Of a stretch of 9,971 nt of DNA, positions 6,425 to 9,971 are shown piece after piece (position 1 is the first letter of the stretch; each line of letters opens with the position of its first letter). The position numbers and the translations under genes were made by a program. The DNA lies in contig JAURYZ010000243.1 in NCBI GenBank assembly GCA_030653635.1, positions 1 through 9,971 of the forward strand, given 5' to 3'. Source of the stretch: Coriobacteriia bacterium (lineage in GTDB: Bacteria > Actinomycetota > Coriobacteriia > Anaerosomatales > JAHIQC01). The notes beneath the pieces are model-generated. The model had not been told where the DNA came from, made no database searches, and was given only the letters and a program-made list of their open reading frames with translations.

Positions 6425-8311
6425 TTGAGGAAATCGGTACTGCGTCTAGTTCGCGTGCTCTGCATAGCCATGCTCTTGGGGTCGATCGTGCCGGTAGCTG
6501 CGTTTGCAGATCCGGCCGCACCTGTGTCTTTGGGCATACCCGCTCCGACTGCCACAGCGGCGCGTACAGCCGGGTTGCGTCCCCTAAACGTCCTGCCGCT
6601 CGCCGCAGATGATGAGATTCCCGGAGTGGCTCTCGGCGCCTCGCCGCAGGTGGGCTCTTTGAGCGGGAATGACGATGACTATGTCGACGTATACCGTGTG
6701 AGCATGTTGCCGGGTCAGGTCTTCTCGGCCGAGCTGAGCATGCCGACCGGGCGATCGTTCTTCATGGAGATCTACGACCCGACCGGCACTTCGGTCTATG
6801 CGTACGACGGATTTCAGGCTCAGTCATCCACGTGGGATATGACGCATGAGCGCGTGCAGGTCCCCTCGTACAGCACCGGCGGAAACTACTACGTCGTCAT
6901 ATGGCTCGGGGACGACAACCCCGTCTGGGGTCAGTACTCGCTTACATGGCAGAATTACACCATCGGTGGGGATGACGACGTCGCCGGCGCGATCTCGCCT
7001 GCTGCGAGCCCGGTTCCGGGGTCTTTGGACTGGCGCACCGATCCTTCTGACGTGTACAAGTTCAACCTGCTCGAGGACCAGGTCCTCAACCTGACGCTCA
7101 CCGCTGGTAGCGGCGCGGCATCCTCGGTGTTCCCGATCGGTGGCTTTGACATGTTCGCTTATCAGGCGGGCACCACGACCACCTGGGGCAACGACTGGCC
7201 TACTTTCTACGCAAACACACTGGACGGCGGAGCGACTACCGCGACCAAGTCGTACTACTGCCCGCCGCTCGGAGGCGGGTCCGTGTACGTTGAGATTCAT
7301 TCTGAGCTTTCTGCGGCGAACTACTCCTTGGCTTGGAGCGTCACTAACCCCAACAACACGCGCCTGTCGGGTGCCAACCGCTACGAAACTTCCTATGAGA
7401 TCAGCAAAGCGAACTTCTATCGCTCCGGGACCGCCGTGCTCGCGTCGGGCACAAGCTTTGCCGATGCGTTGTGCGCTTCGGGTCTCGCGGGCGCGCTGAA
7501 CGCTCCGCTGCTTCTTGTGCCGCCCAAGATCTATGAAGACGGCTATCTCACCGATGCAGGCCTGGCGTTCAGGTTCGAGTGCAAGCGTCTCGGCGTGACT
7601 GACCTCCAAGTCGTTGGCGGTACAGCGGCCATCTCAGCCGCCCTGCTCGACGAGGCCGAGTATGCATCGAGCGCGCTGACTTCGGCCCGCTACTCGGGCG
7701 CTGATCGCTACGCCACATCGGCTAGTGTCATGAGCCGGATCGCAACCGTGATGGGCGGACCGCGCCCCACTGCGATCGTGGCACGTGGTGACAAGTTCGC
7801 CGACGCACTTGCGGCCGCGCCGTTCGCCTACACGAACGCCTACCCGATCCTGCTCACCAAGTCCGACGAGTTGCCGGCTTCGGTCAGGACCGCGATCCAG
7901 GCAGCAAACCCCAACAACGTCTATGTTCTGGGTGGCACGGCCGCCGTAAACCAGGCGGTGTTCGATCAGATCGATGGCATCTCCGTGAACGTTTTGCGCA
8001 AGGACGGGGCTGACCGCTACGAGACCGCACTGAACTTCGCCACGTTTGTGGTCGACGATCTTGGGATGGCCTCGTGGAACGATGTTGGACTTGCTACAGG
8101 CGTGAACTTCCCGGATGCGCTTTCCGGCGGGGCGGCTTGTGGAGCCCGGGGTGGCGTATTGCTACTCACGCAGCCCGACTCGCTCAACCCAGGAGTTGGC
8201 ACCAAGCTCACCGATGAGAAGGCCGGGATCGGTCGCGTGACCGTCTTTGGCGGGACATCAGCGGTTTCTGCCAATGTGCGCAATCAGGTGGGTGCGATAC
8301 TGGCACCATAA
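6425..8311 (+). CDS. Secreted protein with two PPC-like domains and three cell wall binding repeat 2 domains (third of cluster)
   Basis: This 628-residue protein starts at a TTG with GGGGGT 8 bases upstream. A Sec signal peptide (MRKSVLRLVR, hydrophobic core, VAAFA cleavage site) is followed by an Ala/Pro-rich linker. Two PPC-like beta domains follow, at about residues 60-180 (YVDVYRVSMLPGQVFSAEL, NYYVVIWLGDDN) and about 190-310 (SDVYKFNLLEDQVLNLTL, SVYVEIHSEL). Repeated PPC domains usually aid folding, secretion or binding. CWB2 repeats open with RLSGANRYETS (about 313), RYSGADRYATS (about 422) and RKDGADRYETA (about 525). Their motifs include SFADALCASG, FADALAAAPFAY and NFPDALSGGAACG. The last repeat closely resembles that of the second gene (LATGxNFPDALSGGAA, RGGVLLLT), showing recent paralogy. 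The extra PPC domain is the main difference from its neighbours. No clear terminator follows before the tRNA promoter. Confidence 0.92.
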   Translation: MRKSVLRLVRVLCIAMLLGSIVPVAAFADPAAPVSLGIPAPTATAARTAGLRPLNVLPLAADDEIPGVALGASPQVGSLSGNDDDYVDVYRVSMLPGQVFSAELSMPTGRSFFMEIYDPTGTSVYAYDGFQAQSSTWDMTHERVQVPSYSTGGNYYVVIWLGDDNPVWGQYSLTWQNYTIGGDDDVAGAISPAASPVPGSLDWRTDPSDVYKFNLLEDQVLNLTLTAGSGAASSVFPIGGFDMFAYQAGTTTTWGNDWPTFYANTLDGGATTATKSYYCPPLGGGSVYVEIHSELSAANYSLAWSVTNPNNTRLSGANRYETSYEISKANFYRSGTAVLASGTSFADALCASGLAGALNAPLLLVPPKIYEDGYLTDAGLAFRFECKRLGVTDLQVVGGTAAISAALLDEAEYASSALTSARYSGADRYATSASVMSRIATVMGGPRPTAIVARGDKFADALAAAPFAYTNAYPILLTKSDELPASVRTAIQAANPNNVYVLGGTAAVNQAVFDQIDGISVNVLRKDGADRYETALNFATFVVDDLGMASWNDVGLATGVNFPDALSGGAACGARGGVLLLTQPDSLNPGVGTKLTDEKAGIGRVTVFGGTSAVSANVRNQVGAILAP

Positions 8312-8337
8312 CGGAGCCATAACGGGCGGGAAGCACC

Positions 8338-8366
8338 TTGACCGTCGCGACGACGGTGAGTACCAT
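8338..8366 (+). promoter_or_regulatory. Promoter of the tRNA-Phe gene
   Basis: TTGACC (8338-8343) and TACCAT (8361-8366) are separated by exactly 17 bases and match sigma-70 consensus at five and four of six positions. The expected start near 8373 leaves a short leader before the tRNA at 8382. The spacer region also contains a perfect inverted repeat (8341-8357). Confidence 0.65.
8341..8357. repeat. Perfect 7-base inverted repeat within the tRNA promoter
   Basis: ACCGTCG and CGACGGT flank a 3-base centre (CGA). The repeat overlaps the last half of the -35 hexamer and most of the spacer. It could be an operator, or the remaining stem of a terminator for the wall-protein operon, although no T-run follows. 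Confidence 0.45.
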
Positions 8367-8381
8367 GTTCGAGCACTACAC

Positions 8382-8457
8382 GGCCAGGTAGCTCAGTTGG
8401 TAGAGCAGCGGATTGAAAATCCGCGTGTCGGCGGTTCAAGTCCGTCTCTGGCCACCA
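8382..8457 (+). tRNA. tRNA-Phe (GAA anticodon), CCA encoded
   Basis: The 76-base gene folds as a full cloverleaf. The acceptor stem GGCCAGG pairs with TCTGGCC (one G-T pair). The D arm is GCTC-AGTTGGTA-GAGC. The anticodon stem GCGGA/TCCGC carries the loop TTGAAAA with anticodon GAA. The variable loop is followed by the T arm GGCGG-TTCAAGT-CCGTC, then discriminator A and encoded CCA. It has its own promoter upstream and terminator downstream. Its last 48 bases are duplicated at 9169-9216. Confidence 0.97.
8410..8457 (+). repeat. Left copy of 48-base direct repeat (tRNA-Phe 3' part), candidate attL
   Basis: These 48 bases, from the 5' side of the anticodon stem through CCA, are identical to 9169-9216. 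Tyrosine recombinases of islands and phages commonly use this part of a tRNA as attachment site and leave the tRNA intact on one side. Confidence 0.8.
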
Positions 8458-8469
8458 TACGAACTCACG

Positions 8470-8497
8470 AAGGCCCCATCGATCCGGTGGGGCTTTC
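8470..8497 (+). terminator. Rho-independent terminator of tRNA-Phe
   Basis: AAGGCCCCA (8470-8478) pairs with TGGGGCTTT (8488-8496), nine pairs with one G-T, around a 9-base loop, and is followed by CTT. It starts 13 bases after the tRNA CCA end. A related hairpin occurs after the second repeat copy. Confidence 0.8.
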
Positions 8498-8576
8498 TTG
8501 CGCTTTGAGCTGGGATTTTCCTCCCGCTGTTCAGCCTTCGGCTTCACTTCGCAACCACGAGGGCACTGGTTGCTGA

Positions 8577-8603
8577 TGCTCTACCAAGTGAGCCGATCTG
8601 GCC
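8577..8603 (-). pseudogene. Inverted, degenerate tRNA 5' half
   Basis: On the minus strand the sequence opens GGCCAGATCGGCTC and continues ACTTGGTAGAGCA. It matches the acceptor 5' strand and D arm of the nearby tRNA-Phe (GGCCAGG, GCTCAGTTGGTAGAGC) with one extra base and a few changes. The matching 3' half is absent, so it cannot be a working tRNA. Confidence 0.5.
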
Positions 8604-8659
8604 ATTTCTGGGCGATTACGGGTCCTATACGGGTCACCGGCGGATCATCGGAATGAGTT

Positions 8660-8821
8660 TCAGGGAAGACGCGAACTGCGAGTAGCCGCCTGAGCTACGC
8701 CCTTCTCGAACATGTCTGGCATGAGACCAATCACAGCAGCGATTCCCATATTGAGACGTAGGTTCGGATGGTACGACGCCAAGCCGACAGTAGGAATGGG
8801 CTGGACGTAGACTCCTAACAT
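8660..8821 (-). pseudogene. Possible decayed coding scrap, 53 codons
   Basis: An open frame from the ATG at 8821 to a TGA at 8660-8662 encodes a partly hydrophobic peptide containing MGIAAVIGLMPDMFEKG. Upstream, in another frame, is a second hydrophobic stretch (GLVLLVLAPVVNGAEC) ending in TAG. Together they could be a frameshifted piece of a lost membrane-protein gene. There is no clear ribosome site and no recognisable family, and chance is a serious alternative. Confidence 0.2.
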
Positions 8822-9010
8822 TCTGCGCCATTCACAACGGGAGCCAGGACAAGCAGGACAAGCCCACTCTCAATAAAGTACTTGGACTATTTGGACGCCC
8901 GATCTGAGGTGTTGAGCTCTCTAGCTGCTGAAATCCTTCTTAAGCGTCAACGGCATCGACAGATCACGTCATCGTGGTGATCATCATCCTGCTGTCGCCG
9001 ATCAGGGTAG

Positions 9011-9100
9011 ATGTGTCGGACTACTCTCGTGAACGAAGATCATCTTCCGGATGATGAGGATGATGAGGAGGAGTACGACGACATCGTGCCCCCCGACTGA
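9011..9100 (+). CDS. Possible tiny acidic peptide, 29 residues
   Basis: The ATG at 9011 opens a short frame whose second half is strongly acidic (LPDDEDDEEEYDD) and ends IVPPD. The acidity comes from a tandem 9-mer GATGATGAG (9050-9067). AGGG lies only 3 bases before the ATG, too close for a good ribosome site. It may be a chance product of the repeat or the tail of a lost gene. Confidence 0.15.
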   Translation: MCRTTLVNEDHLPDDEDDEEEYDDIVPPD

Positions 9101-9168
9101 CAACGAAGTCGCTTCGAAGTCGGGTCGAACGAGCACCGCTCTCCTCGGCTTGACCTGCAACAGTTCGA

Positions 9169-9216
9169 GGATTGAAAATCCGCGTGTCGGCGGTTCAAGT
9201 CCGTCTCTGGCCACCA
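9169..9216 (+). repeat. Right copy of 48-base direct repeat (tRNA-Phe 3' part), candidate attR
   Basis: This is identical over all 48 bases to 8410-8457. It lacks the acceptor 5' strand, D arm and first bases of the anticodon stem, so it is not a functional tRNA. Upstream sequence (AACAGTTCGA) is unrelated to the tRNA. Confidence 0.8.
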
Positions 9217-9227
9217 CAGCAATGACG

Positions 9228-9255
9228 AAGGCCCTGCCGATCTGGCGGGGCCTTC
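9228..9255 (+). terminator. Terminator-like hairpin after the right repeat
   Basis: AAGGCCCTGCC (9228-9238) pairs with GGCGGGGCCTT (9244-9254), eleven pairs with one G-T, around GATCT. Only a weak T-rich tail (CTTGTGT) follows. Position and sequence correspond to the tRNA-Phe terminator at 8470-8497, with paired substitutions. Confidence 0.65.
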
Positions 9256-9431
9256 TTGTGTGCCCACCCACACGACACGTCGCAGAGAGCCGCTCCTCGG
9301 CGGGTATCCCGTGCCCTGCGCATGGGTACAATCACCTCAAGGTCGCGATGTCAGCCGACGTCGGATCACGCTCTGGCGTTCGTCGCCGGTATCGTCGACT
9401 TCCACGTCGGCGTTGCGATGGAGGAGAGACG
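9256..9431. other. Leader region of the PAS sensor gene
   Basis: No gene is supported here. TACAAT at 9327-9332 is a fair -10 candidate for the downstream gene but no good -35 is seen. GGAGG at 9420-9424 is the ribosome site. Confidence 0.4.
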
Positions 9432-9971
9432 TTGTCCCAGCACATGGGCCCCTTCGAGTATGCCTTCACCCACTCTCTCGTCCCTCAATCAATCACGGAA
9501 CCCAACGGCGCAATCCGAGTCAATGAGGCTTTCAGCGATCTGCTCGGATACTCGCCCGAGGAACTCGCCGACCAGGCCACTTGGATGCAGCTCACCCATC
9601 CGGATGACGTTGCGCTTTCGCAGGCCCATGTGGATGCGATGCTCTCCGGTCAGTCCGACGAGGCCAACTTCGAAAAGCGCTACCTTCGAAAGGATGGGGA
9701 GACTGTTTGGGTGCGGGTACAGACGCTTCTGAGGCGTGGTGAGAGTGGGGAGCCGCTGTACTTCATAACCTCGATCATCGATGTGTCTGGGCTGAAGCGG
9801 ACGGAGTTGACCTTGGCCCAGAGCGAAGAGCGTTTCAGGACCCTCTTCACTTCCATCGACCAGGGTATGGCGCTGCACGAGATCATCGTGGACGACGCTG
9901 GTGCTCCTATCGACTATATCTACCTCGACTTGAATGAGAGTTATACGCAGCTTCTCGGGGTGACGCGCGAT
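9432..9971 (+). CDS. PAS-domain sensor protein, N-terminal part (3' end outside window)
   Basis: The frame stays open for 180 codons from a TTG at 9432 to the right edge. GGAGG lies 7 bases upstream of the TTG, which makes it the best start; the ATG at 9444 is the alternative. Residues about 8-120 form a PAS domain with its PAC end: VNEAFSDLLGYSPEEL, LTHPDDV, YLRKDGETVWV and FITSIIDVSGLKR are hallmark segments. A linker helix (LTLAQSEERFRTLFTS) leads into a second PAS-like domain from about residue 129 (YIYLDLNESYTQLLGV). No signal peptide or membrane helix is seen, so sensing is probably cytoplasmic. Proteins of this layout usually end in a histidine kinase, diguanylate cyclase or phosphodiesterase domain. 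That part is not visible, so the output is unknown. Confidence 0.88.
   Translation, partial: MSQHMGPFEYAFTHSLVPQSITEPNGAIRVNEAFSDLLGYSPEELADQATWMQLTHPDDVALSQAHVDAMLSGQSDEANFEKRYLRKDGETVWVRVQTLLRRGESGEPLYFITSIIDVSGLKRTELTLAQSEERFRTLFTSIDQGMALHEIIVDDAGAPIDYIYLDLNESYTQLLGVTRD

Larger units (their letters stand above)
8498..9168. other. Gene-poor interval inside the tRNA-Phe footprint
   Basis: I see no intact gene here. Noted scraps are an inverted repeat GCAACCA/TGGTTGC (8551-8573), a tRNA-like 5' half on the minus strand (8577-8603), a 53-codon minus-strand frame (8660-8821), a tandem 9-mer CAGGACAAG (8845-8862) and an acidic 29-codon plus-strand frame (9011-9100). Base composition is visibly less GC-rich than the flanking wall-protein genes, as expected for acquired or decaying DNA. 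Confidence 0.5.
8410..9216. mobile_element. Remnant of an element integrated at tRNA-Phe
   Basis: Two identical 48-base tRNA-Phe 3' segments lie 759 bases apart in direct orientation. The interval holds no integrase, only short unconvincing reading frames, an inverted tRNA-like scrap and two minor tandem 9-mer repeats. A fully decayed integrative element is the simplest explanation. A local duplication of the tRNA end with its terminator is the main alternative. Nothing in the interval identifies the type of element. Confidence 0.45.

Noticed and set aside
8284..8547. Minus-strand frames containing WWPETDLNRRHADFQ across the tRNA (also at 9040-9273)
   Set aside because: These are reverse translations of the tRNA-Phe sequence, a well-known false protein found in many databases.
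9169..9216. A second tRNA-Phe gene
   Set aside because: Only the 3' part is present; the acceptor 5' strand and D arm are missing and the upstream bases are unrelated.
8382..9257. CRISPR array
   Set aside because: There are only two copies of a 48-base repeat, far apart, and they are explained by the tRNA.
9256..9732. Alternative 158-codon plus-strand frame over the PAS gene start
   Set aside because: It is out of frame with clear PAS motifs and its sequence is Arg/Ser/Thr-rich without domain features.

Overview
The window looks like a chromosomal segment of a high-GC bacterium with monoderm-type surface proteins, most likely an actinobacterium and possibly a deep-branching Coriobacteriia-like or sediment lineage. 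That assignment is inference. It rests on high GC with frequent GTG and TTG starts, a tRNA with encoded CCA, a bacteriohemerythrin, a heliorhodopsin relic, and three secreted proteins carrying cell wall binding repeat 2 (CWB2, PF04122). No rRNA or other strong taxonomic marker is present.

Layout. Positions 1-2011 (minus strand) hold three apparently co-directional genes for unrecognised membrane or secreted proteins: a four-helix coiled-coil protein, a small lipoprotein-like or two-helix protein, and a large membrane-anchored protein that runs off the left edge. Positions 2156-2402 (minus) hold a short remnant of a heliorhodopsin that keeps the helix-3 and helix-5 signatures and the extreme C-terminus but has lost the rest, including the retinal lysine. 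Positions 2403-2807 (minus) encode an intact bacteriohemerythrin. The 419-base divergent gap 2808-3226 holds a tight cluster of DnaA-box-like 9-mers, two predicted RNA hairpin regions and a possible promoter.

Positions 3227-8311 (plus) are a tandem cluster of three large exported proteins. Each has a signal peptide, one or two PPC-like beta domains and exactly three CWB2 repeats. They are paralogues in a probable operon (gaps of 25 and 59 bases) and probably decorate the cell wall non-covalently. The middle one has a twin-arginine-like signal.

Positions 8338-8497 hold a complete tRNA-Phe unit (promoter, gene, terminator). The last 48 bases of that tRNA are repeated exactly at 9169-9216, followed by a diverged copy of the terminator. 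This brackets about 0.7 kb with no intact gene, only scraps. It is the usual footprint of an element integrated at a tRNA 3' end and then mostly deleted. Positions 9432-9971 begin a PAS-domain sensor protein that runs off the right edge.

The best leads are the heliorhodopsin relic with apparently all in-frame losses, the DnaA-box cluster away from any replication gene, the unassigned structured leader upstream of the wall-protein operon, and the tRNA-Phe footprint.
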